Origin: Gemmatimonadota bacterium
GTDB taxonomy: Bacteria; Gemmatimonadota; Gemmatimonadetes; Gemmatimonadales; Gemmatimonadaceae
DNA length: 40,316 nt
Direction of reading: 5' to 3'
Assembly: GCA_003223455.1 (NCBI GenBank)
Contig: QHVE01000024.1
Coordinates: 23,468-63,783, forward strand
Below are positions 1 to 6,958 of the stretch, in pieces. Both the position numbers and the translations under genes were made by a program. The notes below the pieces were generated by a model. That model worked only from the letters and a program-made list of their open reading frames with translations. It was not told where the DNA came from and did not search any database. Within the stretch, counting starts at the first letter, position 1. Each line of letters starts with the position of its first letter.

Positions 1-134
1 CATGGCTACTCCAGGTACGGTCTGATCTAACTACGGCACGGACAGGTAAAGTTAGCTTCTATCAAGAGATAGGTCAAGCCAAGTGAAGCGGCTGCAGAAG
101 GTTGGCACGGTGGCGCCACCATGGTCCGTTTGCT

Positions 135-187
135 TTTTCCACATGGCTCGGATAGCTTCGCTGCCCCGCCTTCCCGAGTTATCCACA
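135..187. promoter_or_regulatory. DnaA boxes upstream of dnaA
   Basis: A perfect TTATCCACA DnaA box lies at 179-187, only 7 bases before the dnaA ATG, and a TTTTCCACA variant box lies at 135-143. Boxes this close to the start suggest DnaA autoregulation and one half of a bipartite origin (inference). The rest of 1-134 shows no gene or recognisable signal. Confidence 0.7.
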
Positions 188-194
188 TCATCTC

Positions 195-512
195 ATGACG
201 CTATCGGCGACCGAAGTCTGGACGCGTATCCTCGACCGAGCGCGACATGAACTCCCGGAACAAACGTTTCGGACATGGCTGGAGCCGACCGAGCCTCTCG
301 CTCTTGAAGGCGACACCATCATCGTGGGCTCCCCCGATCAGTTTGCCGCCGATTGGAACGAGTCGAAGCACGCGCAGCTTCTGACCAGCCTCGCTCCGAT
401 CGCGCTTGGCCATCCGCTTTCCGTAGTCTTTCGCGTCCATGAAGAGCGGAAGACACGGAATCAGCCGCGCCAGAACAGCGACAGAAACAGGGCGGCATCA
501 ACGCACAACTGA
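195..512 (+). CDS. dnaA: DnaA domain I segment (dnaA 5' part, frame-broken)
   Basis: This is the first part of the replication initiator DnaA. The first ~80 residues (VWTRIL, then PEQTFRTWLEP and a VVFRV end) match domain I, which in DnaA mediates self-association and helicase loading. The ATG at 195 follows a DnaA box and has no clear Shine-Dalgarno sequence. After the H-E-E at 438-446 the frame runs into meaningless sequence and stops at 512. The frame one base back is open from 443 and reads a plausible acidic, Gln-rich linker (A-E-D-T-E-S-A, then APEQRQKQGG) directly into domain III. So the normal DnaA reading requires a switch between about 443 and 512. A missing base near 446, an authentic mutation, or two separately translated chains are all possible. 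Confidence 0.75.
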   Translation: MTLSATEVWTRILDRARHELPEQTFRTWLEPTEPLALEGDTIIVGSPDQFAADWNESKHAQLLTSLAPIALGHPLSVVFRVHEERKTRNQPRQNSDRNRAASTHN

Positions 513-538
513 GTGATCGTTACACGTTCGACCACTTC

Positions 539-1552
539 GTGATCGGCAAGTCCAATGAGCTCGCGGCTGCCGCTGCCCACGCCGTGTCACAGGCCCCAGG
601 GCGCGTCTATAACCCGCTGTTCCTCTATGGAGACACGGGACTGGGAAAGACCCACCTCATGCAGGCCGTCGCTCATGCGGTGATGGAACGGCAACCCGAG
701 ACACGCATCACGTTCATTGGTACCGAGCAGTTCACCAATGAAATGATCGGTTCGATTCGGGAACGGACCACTCAGGAGTTTCGGCGTCGCTATCGAGAGA
801 CTGATCTTCTTTTGGTCGATGACGTCCAGTTCCTGAAAGGAAAAGAGTCGACACAGGAGGAGTTCTTCCACACGTTCAACGCGCTCTACGAAGCCGGCCG
901 TCAGATTATTCTGACGAGCGATCGGCCTCCATCCGAAATTCCTGGATTAGAAGCCCGACTAGTCAGCCGCTTTCAGTGGGGAATGGTCGCCGACATCGAG
1001 CTACCGGATGTAGAGCACCGGATCGCCATCCTTCGGAACAAGGCGATGCTCGATCACCTCGAGATGACGATCCCCGAGGACGTCATTCGGTTCATTGCTG
1101 AGCATGTCCGCTCGAATGTGCGGGAGCTCGAGGGATCTATCATCAAGCTCCTCGCCTATGCCTCTCTAAAGCACCGCGAGATCACGGTGGATGTGGCCCG
1201 CGAGGCTCTCCGTGATAAGCTTCGCCCAGGAGAGGCGGCAAGCGCTGCTGCCGTTGGGCTCAACACCGAGGCGATCCAGCAGGCGGTTGCAAAGGAGTGG
1301 GGAGTCACCACGGAAGGATTGCGCTCCAAAACGCGAACGAAAGCACTCACCGCTCCGCGACAAGTTGCCATGTACTTGATGCGCGAGTTACTGGGGCTGC
1401 AACTGGTCGAGATTGGGGCAGCGTTTGGCGGGCGAGATCACTCGACGGTCATTCATAGTCTCGAACGCGTCACCACCACGCTGCGGGAGGAGCCCTCCTT
1501 CGCCCAGCGTGTGGCTCGGTTACGGGCTTTGCTCGAGAGCCTTGCTACGTGA
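539..1552 (+). CDS. dnaA: DnaA domains III-IV (dnaA 3' part)
   Basis: This is the AAA+ ATPase and DNA-binding part of the chromosomal replication initiator, which binds DnaA boxes and melts oriC. Seen in the translation: Walker A GDTGLGKTH, Walker B LLLVDDVQF, sensor I region ILTSDRPP, the arginine-finger region RLVSRFQWG, and the DnaA signature FGGRDHSTVIHSLERV near the C-terminus. The GTG at 539 is only the first common start codon. In-frame coding similarity extends upstream to about 443 through L-S-D-R-Y-T-F-D-H-F, the conserved entry to domain III, so a 539 start would delete real sequence. A CTG at 509 overlaps the stop of the upstream segment and could allow coupled reinitiation, though I see no good ribosome binding site. 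Everything after 539 is intact. Confidence 0.85.
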   Translation: MIGKSNELAAAAAHAVSQAPGRVYNPLFLYGDTGLGKTHLMQAVAHAVMERQPETRITFIGTEQFTNEMIGSIRERTTQEFRRRYRETDLLLVDDVQFLKGKESTQEEFFHTFNALYEAGRQIILTSDRPPSEIPGLEARLVSRFQWGMVADIELPDVEHRIAILRNKAMLDHLEMTIPEDVIRFIAEHVRSNVRELEGSIIKLLAYASLKHREITVDVAREALRDKLRPGEAASAAAVGLNTEAIQQAVAKEWGVTTEGLRSKTRTKALTAPRQVAMYLMRELLGLQLVEIGAAFGGRDHSTVIHSLERVTTTLREEPSFAQRVARLRALLESLAT

Positions 1553-1859
1553 GAGCCCTCGGCCAGTTTTATCCACATACTAGATGGATGAATCCCAGTC
1601 TTTTCCCTGTAAAAGCGGGCAAATTCCACCTGTTTACCACACGTGATTTCGTTAAGAGGTCAATCGATGTGGATTCGGCCAGGATCCCACATACACTCCA
1701 CCGGAGTACGACTCCGGACAACTGCTGTTGGCCGTACGAGTTCGGCTCCTTTTCCACAAGTCGACAGTCACTACGACTGCTACTGGATTGAACTCTTCTA
1801 AAGAGTAGAACAGTAGGCAGCTGCCATTTTGTGCACACACCCCCACAACAGGAGCGGTG
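1553..1859. other. Putative oriC region between dnaA and dnaN
   Basis: This 307-base gap holds no convincing gene. It contains a perfect DnaA box TTATCCACA at 1569-1577, a TTTTCCACA variant at 1750-1758, and a weaker minus-strand match (TGTGGATTC) at 1668-1676. A small inverted repeat (actctt/aagagt) sits at 1792-1806 and could be a weak dnaA terminator. With the boxes before dnaA this looks like a bipartite oriC. No long AT-rich unwinding element is obvious, so the melting site is not located. Confidence 0.55.
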
Positions 1860-2972
1860 ATGCGGTTTACAATTTCCCGAGAGAAGCTGCAGGAAGGGCT
1901 AGCGGCGGTAGCGGCGAGCATTCCCGCCAAGACGACGCTGCCCGTTCTTGCAAACATTCTCGTGGAGACTACGGACAAGGGGATCCGTCTCTCAGGCACG
2001 GACCTGGATATTGCTGTCAGTACCGAGGTCGCGGCGGATGTAGAGGCCGCTGGTGCCATCACCATCCCTGCAAAGAAGCTCGCCGAGATCGCACGCGAGC
2101 TACCGCCGTCACCGGTGAAAATCGCAGCTGCTGGGGAGCAGCGGGTCACACTCGATTGTGGACGGTCTCATTTCAAGATTCTGGGACTGCCTCGAGATGA
2201 ATTCCCCAGCTTTCCCAGTGTTCGTTTTAACGAAAGCTGGCGGATCCGGTCAGGGGATCTTCAGAAGCTGATCTCGCACACATCGTTTGCGGTCAGCACA
2301 GAAGAGAGTCGGCCCATTTTGAATGGGGTGCTCTGGGAACTCAAGCCTGAAGCAATGCGCATGGTCGCGACGAACGGACATCGCCTGGCAAAAATGGAGG
2401 TGCCGATCAAATCGGGTGGAGCACCTGCAAGCGATTTGATCGTGCCCCCAAAGGCACTCGAGCAAATTCGTCGCCTTTTCCCGGCGGACGAAGAGCTCGA
2501 GATCGCCCGTGGGGACAATCACCTTGGCTTTCGTTCACCCTTCACCGCCGTATTTACGAGACTCATTGAAGGGCCCTATCCGAACTACGATCAGGTCATC
2601 CCACGTGACAACGATCGTGTCGCAGTCGCGGATAAGATTGCACTCACGAGTGCCCTGAAACGCATGTCCGTGATTGCGTCTGATCAAACACATCGTATCC
2701 GCCTGTCGTTCAACAGTGGAATACTCCGCTTCAGCGTTCAAACACCCGACTTGGGTGAAGCCACCGATGAATTGGCTGTGAGATACACCGGGGATCAACT
2801 GGATATCGGGTTCAACGCCAGCTACCTGCTGGAGATTCTTCGATATATCCCCACGGATGAGGTGAAGCTGACGTTCAAGGCGCCCGAACGTGCCGCCACG
2901 ATTGAGCCAGAGGGATGGAATGATTCAGCAAGCTACCTCTGCCTCGTAATGCCGCTTCGCCTCGTCGACTGA
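1860..2972 (+). CDS. dnaN: DNA polymerase III sliding clamp (beta subunit)
   Basis: DnaN is the ring-shaped processivity clamp that tethers polymerase III to DNA. The 370-residue product has the family's usual length. It begins MRFTISREKL and shows clamp landmarks: LPVLANIL, ETTDKGIRLSGTDLDI, the domain 2 stretch RPILNGVLWE and MVATNGHRLAKM, and the C-terminal VMPLRL. I chose the ATG at 1860 over the GTG at 1857 because AGGAG at 1850-1854 sits 5 bases upstream. It follows the origin region after dnaA, the usual order. The next genes are not recF and gyrB, which often follow dnaN. Confidence 0.97.
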   Translation: MRFTISREKLQEGLAAVAASIPAKTTLPVLANILVETTDKGIRLSGTDLDIAVSTEVAADVEAAGAITIPAKKLAEIARELPPSPVKIAAAGEQRVTLDCGRSHFKILGLPRDEFPSFPSVRFNESWRIRSGDLQKLISHTSFAVSTEESRPILNGVLWELKPEAMRMVATNGHRLAKMEVPIKSGGAPASDLIVPPKALEQIRRLFPADEELEIARGDNHLGFRSPFTAVFTRLIEGPYPNYDQVIPRDNDRVAVADKIALTSALKRMSVIASDQTHRIRLSFNSGILRFSVQTPDLGEATDELAVRYTGDQLDIGFNASYLLEILRYIPTDEVKLTFKAPERAATIEPEGWNDSASYLCLVMPLRLVD

Positions 2973-3021
2973 CTTACCGGCGATCTATGACGCCTTCTGA
3001 CCCCCTCACCGGAAAGCGTAC

Positions 3022-3669
3022 GTGAATACGCTTCAAACGCTGGCCCAAGCTGCCGGCGTTGCGTATGCGGCGGGGCTCAACCTGTATGCAACGGTCGTCG
3101 TCATCGGACTCGCATCACGTCTCGGTTGGATCGGGCCTCTCCCAGGAAGCTTGGCGGGAATCACATCGTGGTGGGTCATCGGTCTCGCCCTGACCCTGAC
3201 AGCGATCGAGTTCTTTGCATCGCTCGTCCCCGCCATTGCATCGGCGTGGGATACGGTTCACTCTCTCGTGCGCCCGCCCGCGGCCGCGGCGCTGGCCGCT
3301 GCCACAGCGTGGCACGGCGATCCTGTATTCGTGCTCGTTGCTGCATTGTTGGGTGGCGGTCTGGCCGTCACGACCCACACGACGAAGCTCGGACTCCGGT
3401 ACGCTGTGGATGCTTCACCCGAGCCGGTGAGCAACGGAGTGATGAGCATCTCCGAGCTCGGGCTCGTGACGGCCATTATGCTGACCATCTGGAGCCATCC
3501 CTACATCACACTCGCCGTTGCGCTCATCGCCCTTTTCGGGCTCATCATTCTGGTGCGTTTGATCTGGCGCACGTTGCGCCAAGTACTCTCCGGCCGCTGG
3601 GTCCCGCACCGCGGCTTTCGGCAGGAAGCGCGGACTAGCGATCGACTCGAGAATCGCGAAGAGGACTGA
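3022..3669 (+). CDS. DUF4126 family membrane protein
   Basis: A 215-residue integral membrane protein of the DUF4126 type; function unknown in the family as far as I know. The start is GTG with GGAAAG about 5 bases upstream. The N-terminus (LAQAAGVAYAAGLNLYATV) and the segment AWDTVHSLVRPPAAAALAA are characteristic. There are about five hydrophobic segments: roughly residues 10-32, 45-70, 95-115, 143-160 and 162-180. The tail after residue 185 is basic and soluble. It lies about 50 bases after dnaN and may be cotranscribed. It converges on rnpB across an AT-rich inverted repeat. Confidence 0.8.
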   Translation: MNTLQTLAQAAGVAYAAGLNLYATVVVIGLASRLGWIGPLPGSLAGITSWWVIGLALTLTAIEFFASLVPAIASAWDTVHSLVRPPAAAALAAATAWHGDPVFVLVAALLGGGLAVTTHTTKLGLRYAVDASPEPVSNGVMSISELGLVTAIMLTIWSHPYITLAVALIALFGLIILVRLIWRTLRQVLSGRWVPHRGFRQEARTSDRLENREED

Positions 3670-3696
3670 AAAGCCCCTGGCGGCCAAAATATTAGC

Positions 3697-3724
3697 AAAG
3701 TAATAATTATTTCTTTATTACTTT
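3697..3724. repeat. AT-rich perfect inverted repeat between DUF4126 gene and rnpB
   Basis: Arms AAAGTAATAA (3697-3706) and TTATTACTTT (3715-3724) are perfectly complementary over 10 bases with an 8-base loop. The surrounding 3686-3730 is strikingly AT-rich for this genome. It sits between two convergent transcription units, so a bidirectional terminator or processing stem is possible, but the stem has no GC pairs and would be weak. Confidence 0.5.
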
Positions 3725-3751
3725 TATGATCGCACGCAGGGAGATGAGAGT

Positions 3752-4129
3752 GGACGCTGCCGGCCTGTAAGCCGGGTTCTGTCGAGTGTGAGCTCGTGAC
3801 GGTCATTCCTCTGGGAGCGTGGTCACCCACGCTCTCGAGCAGCCTACCCGCAGCGTCTTGATCGGGACGGGCCGTCCCTCGCTGCCTATTTGGCCTTGCT
3901 CCCGCTGGGGTTTGCCATGCCACAGGTGTTACCACCTGCGCGGTGAGCTCTTACCTCACCGTTTCACCCTTACCTGTGCCCGACGAACCGGGTCATCGGC
4001 GGTCTTTTCTCTGTTGCACTATCCGTCGAGGCGGGTGCCTCGCCCAGGCGTTACCTGGCAGCGTGCCCTATGGAGCCCGGACTTTCCTCGAGTGCTCGCG
4101 CACCCGCGACCATCCGGCCGACAGCATCC
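3752..4129 (-). ncRNA. rnpB: RNase P RNA (type A)
   Basis: This is the catalytic RNA of RNase P, which trims tRNA 5' leaders. Read on the minus strand it contains the conserved GAGGAAAGTCCGGGCTCC near the 5' end, GGGTGAAACGGTGAGGTAAGAG in the middle (positions about 3943-3972), and ACAGAACCCGGCTTAC near the 3' end. The termini are fixed by a 14-base-pair P1 helix between 4116-4129 and 3752-3765, perfect except for two G-U pairs. A TATCTT -10-like hexamer at 4136-4141 places transcription start at about 4130, matching the P1 end. I see no strong -35. About 378 nt is a normal length. Confidence 0.96.
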
Positions 4130-4135
4130 ATTTAA

Positions 4136-4141
4136 AAGATA
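4136..4141 (-). promoter_or_regulatory. Putative -10 element of rnpB
   Basis: TATCTT on the minus strand ends 6 bases before the first base of the P1 helix. The spacing to the inferred RNA 5' end is right for a -10 box. No convincing -35 hexamer lies 17 bases further upstream. Confidence 0.4.
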
Positions 4142-4258
4142 CATCATCCTGCCGATGACGAGGAGATGACGCCATGCTCCTAGACTGCCGCCGTTCCAGT
4201 CTACCGCCACACGGCCCGACCGGTGTGCGCTTCCCCACACTTGCTGGAGGTGGATCCA

Positions 4259-5164
4259 ATGTCTCACGGAGGAACGTCTCCCACAGAACTTCCCCCCATC
4301 GCCACGCTGCTCACTCCGGAAGAGCGACTTCGCGTCGATGCAGCCGGCGAAGGATGCTATCGCACGTTACATCGCGAAAGCGTCGATGACGTGATTCGAG
4401 ACTTGAAATCGCAGCAGGTTCAAGCGGTACTCGTGTCCGTGAGCTGTGCGAGCAAGTGCACCGCGCGAGTCGCCTCCCTCGTTCGCGAGTTCCCACGTAT
4501 TCCCGCCGTCGCGCTCCTCAGCGAATTCGAGCTTCGCACACCGCACGCCGTGCTCGCGCTCGGACAGTGTGGTATCAAACGCCTCGTCGATGTTCGACAG
4601 GCTGCTGGCTGGCGCGAGCTTCGCGGTACACTGATGGCAGATACCGGCGACGCCACTCAGCGCACCGTCCTGGGGCAGTTGGCCATTGACCTCGCGGGTG
4701 TTCCGAGTGACTGCTGGCAGTTCTTCGAAACGATCTTCACATGCTCCCCGAGGCTTGGAAACGTACGCTTGCTCGCCCGTCACCTCGATGTGACCGCGAG
4801 TACGCTGATGAGCCGCTTTTTCCGGGCCGGTGTCCCGACCCCCAAGCGGTACCTGGCAATGGCTCGCCTCGTTCGTGCCGCGCGGCTCTTCGAGAATTCA
4901 GGGTTCTCCATCGCAAATGTGGCCAATCATCTCGACTACAGCTCCCCGCAAAGCTTCGGACGTCACGTCCGTACGCTGCTGCACATCACCGCCGGTGAGT
5001 TCCGCGAACGGTATGACTGCGCGAGCATGTTCACGCAGTTCCGGTCGGGTCTGATCACCCCCCATCTTGACGGTCTCCATGTTCTGAGACCGCTCACTGC
5101 TCCGGCCGGTTGGGCAGCCGGACGCGCTAAGCGTCGACGGCGCGACGGGCAGAGCGGGGCATGA
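4259..5164 (+). CDS. AraC-type helix-turn-helix regulator with receiver-like N-terminus
   Basis: A probable transcription regulator of 301 residues. The C-terminal third (about residues 165-250) resembles the AraC/XylS DNA-binding domain: LARHLDVTASTLMSRFFRAG is a first helix-turn-helix, and SIANVANHLDYSSPQSFGRHVR fits the second, with the S-P-Q-S-F recognition region. The N-terminal half alternates strands and helices (VQAVLVSVS, IPAVALLSEF, CGIKRLVDV), suggesting a degenerate receiver-like fold without a phosphorylatable Asp at the expected place (inference). The ATG at 4259 has GGAGG about 9 bases upstream; the longer in-frame start at 4223 lacks this. The next gene, a kinase-like protein, starts about 50 bases downstream in the same direction, so the two may act together. 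Confidence 0.75.
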   Translation: MSHGGTSPTELPPIATLLTPEERLRVDAAGEGCYRTLHRESVDDVIRDLKSQQVQAVLVSVSCASKCTARVASLVREFPRIPAVALLSEFELRTPHAVLALGQCGIKRLVDVRQAAGWRELRGTLMADTGDATQRTVLGQLAIDLAGVPSDCWQFFETIFTCSPRLGNVRLLARHLDVTASTLMSRFFRAGVPTPKRYLAMARLVRAARLFENSGFSIANVANHLDYSSPQSFGRHVRTLLHITAGEFRERYDCASMFTQFRSGLITPHLDGLHVLRPLTAPAGWAAGRAKRRRRDGQSGA

Positions 5165-5212
5165 GACGGCAGGGCCATTCCGCGCCAACGTCCGTGCCCG
5201 TCGCTGGCAAGC

Positions 5213-6472
5213 TTGGTGCATGGCCCTCGCCTCGTGACCCTGCCATCCGATACGTCCCTGTCTACCACTCGGGCGGAACGTCGCACGTCCGACGCTCCAC
5301 TCGGCGACGCTCTCGCGACACTTGTGGCTTTCCACCTTCACCAGGACGTGGGAGAGCTCGCCGAGCGCTGGAGCGGACAGGCGCGCAGCGTTTCCTTGCT
5401 TCCCCAAGCGGATAGCCAACACCCGGACCACCTCACGGATGCCCACGAACTCGTCGAGGCTCTAATCGCGGGCCTGGCCAATGACGACGGCGTTTCGGAA
5501 GACCCGGTCGGGCACGGGATGCGGTTTGGAGTGTCCGCCTTCGAAGGGGGCGTGTCAGTCCACCACGTTCTGAAGGCGCTCGATCTCCTCGTGGCGATGA
5601 CGCTGTTCGCCATGGAGTCCGTGCTCAGTCGGACAGATGAGGTCCCTGGTGCCACTGCTGCGGACGGGATCAAGCTCTCGCGCCGTCTGCAACGCCGCGG
5701 GGCGTTGCTCTCGCTTGCTGCGACGCGGGGATACATGCAGGCGTACGGAGATGCGCTACGCGACCGCTTCCGGCAGGCACGCCACGATCTCAGGAACCCG
5801 CTCGGCACCATCAAGAGCGTGCTCGCCCTGATGGACGACGACGGTGTACCGCTCGAGACACGAGCGAATCCCAGCTTCCGCGCAATCGCGACCCGCAACG
5901 CACGGTCGCTCGAGGAGCTGATCGGGGATCGATTGAGTGATGCGGCCGCCCTGCTCCCGTCGCTCGCCGGTCAGATCGTATGGGTTCGCGACATCGTCTG
6001 CGAGGTACGACGCGAGCTTCGAGCCGACGCCGAGCGCCGGAGGGTCACGATCGTCGTCGAGCAAGAAGGTCCGCACGGACGGCTGGATGCCGCGGGGCTG
6101 GAGCTACTCCTTCGTGAGGTGCTGAAGGCGACGCTGCAGGAGTGCACGCTGGATGAAGGGGTGCACGTCGATTTCGAGCGAGCAAGCGGCTGGGCAATTC
6201 TGGTCGTCTCCCGCGAATCGGGACGTCCACCGATTCAGGACCCCGGTACGCTGGCGCGGCTGGGTGCACTGGCGGGACAGGTCGGCGCCACAGTCACGGC
6301 GGGGGAGCGGACGACAGTCGTGTCGATTCAGCTCGGTCCGAGTGAGATGGCCTCGTCCGCCGGGCGAGAACGTGCTGTGCCACGCGAGCCCGACGGATTA
6401 AGCGACGGGGAGGCGCGCCACGATGTCCGAGGCGCGCGCGAGAGCCAGCACGGGCAGGCCGACACCCTCTAG
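5213..6472 (+). CDS. Atypical histidine kinase-like signalling protein
   Basis: This 419-residue soluble protein has a DHp-type phosphoacceptor motif, RHDLRNPLGTIKSV, with the His at residue 191. About 180 mostly helical residues precede it, which may be an RsbRD-like sensory domain (inference). The C-terminal portion has the order of an ATPase domain, but I find no clear N-box and no DxGxG or GxGLG boxes; only the C-terminal T-T-V-V-S-I-Q strand is typical. It could therefore be a pseudokinase, phosphotransferase or scaffold. No membrane segment is seen. The start is uncertain (TTG 5213 or GTG 5216, weak ribosome site). The last 75 bases overlap the antisense end of pyrE, so the protein tail after about residue 385 is probably unstructured. 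Confidence 0.65.
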   Translation: MVHGPRLVTLPSDTSLSTTRAERRTSDAPLGDALATLVAFHLHQDVGELAERWSGQARSVSLLPQADSQHPDHLTDAHELVEALIAGLANDDGVSEDPVGHGMRFGVSAFEGGVSVHHVLKALDLLVAMTLFAMESVLSRTDEVPGATAADGIKLSRRLQRRGALLSLAATRGYMQAYGDALRDRFRQARHDLRNPLGTIKSVLALMDDDGVPLETRANPSFRAIATRNARSLEELIGDRLSDAAALLPSLAGQIVWVRDIVCEVRRELRADAERRRVTIVVEQEGPHGRLDAAGLELLLREVLKATLQECTLDEGVHVDFERASGWAILVVSRESGRPPIQDPGTLARLGALAGQVGATVTAGERTTVVSIQLGPSEMASSAGRERAVPREPDGLSDGEARHDVRGARESQHGQADTL

Positions 6473-6958
6473 CGCGTCACGCCCTCCTTCCTCGCGATCG
6501 ACCAGCGCCAGCACCCCCGCCACCGTGCCGCCGGCGGCGCGGACGGCTTCCACCGCGCGGAGCGCGGAACCTCCCGTGGTGATCACGTCCTCGATCACAG
6601 CAACGCGATCCCCTGTCTGGAACGGCCCCTCGATGAGTCGCCCCGTGCCATGCCCCTTGGCCTCCTTGCGCACGGTGAACGCACGAAGCGGCGAGGGCGT
6701 CTCGGCGCTCGCGTAGGCGATCGCATAGCTGATTGGATCGGCTCCCAACGTCAGGCCACCGACCGCGTGCACACGCCAGTCGACATCGCGAAGGGCGGCA
6801 AGCGCCAGCGGGCCGATGAGCGCAAGCCCGTCTGGGCTCATTGTGGTGAGCCGTGCGTCGATGTATAAGGTGGACTGCCGCCCCGAGGCGAGCGTGAATT
6901 GTCCGCGGCGCGCCGAGCGCTCAGCGAGAATCGAGAGTAGACGATCGTGAGTGGTCAT
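6398..6958 (-). CDS. pyrE: Orotate phosphoribosyltransferase
   Basis: PyrE joins orotate to PRPP to give OMP, the fifth step of pyrimidine synthesis. The product (186 residues from the ATG at 6958) shows the N-terminal orotate-binding pattern GQFTLASGRQSTLYIDAR and the type I PRTase PRPP loop VAVIEDVITTGGSALRAVE. It also has AVGGLTLGADPIS and the flexible-loop sequence FTVRKEAKGHGTGRLIEG. Length and motif order are normal. A longer start at GTG 6982 exists, but the family usually begins close to the DRLLSIL helix. The start codon overlaps the start region of the divergent histidine kinase, and the 3' end overlaps the upstream kinase-like gene by 75 bases. No other pyrimidine genes are adjacent. 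Confidence 0.95.
   Translation of the reverse strand: MTTHDRLLSILAERSARRGQFTLASGRQSTLYIDARLTTMSPDGLALIGPLALAALRDVDWRVHAVGGLTLGADPISYAIAYASAETPSPLRAFTVRKEAKGHGTGRLIEGPFQTGDRVAVIEDVITTGGSALRAVEAVRAAGGTVAGVLALVDREEGGRDALEGVGLPVLALARASDIVARLPVA

Noticed and set aside
443-512. Programmed -1 frameshift signal in dnaA
   Set aside because: No X-XXY-YYZ heptamer with a following stem is visible in this overlap; an indel or assembly error is simpler.
1640-1645. CACGTG in the dnaA-dnaN gap as parS
   Set aside because: Its flanks (tacca and atttc) do not fit TGTTNCACGTGNAACA; only the hexamer matches. Other CACGTG hexamers (for example near 2592, 27334, 34237, 36650) also lack symmetrical flanks.
1549-1791. 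80-residue plus-strand open frame after dnaA
   Set aside because: It lies over the DnaA boxes of the presumed origin, has no ribosome site, and its residues show no family resemblance; read as a shadow.
3819-4169. Open frames on both strands across 3800-4270
   Set aside because: They overlie the RNase P RNA, whose conserved segments and P1 helix explain the sequence.
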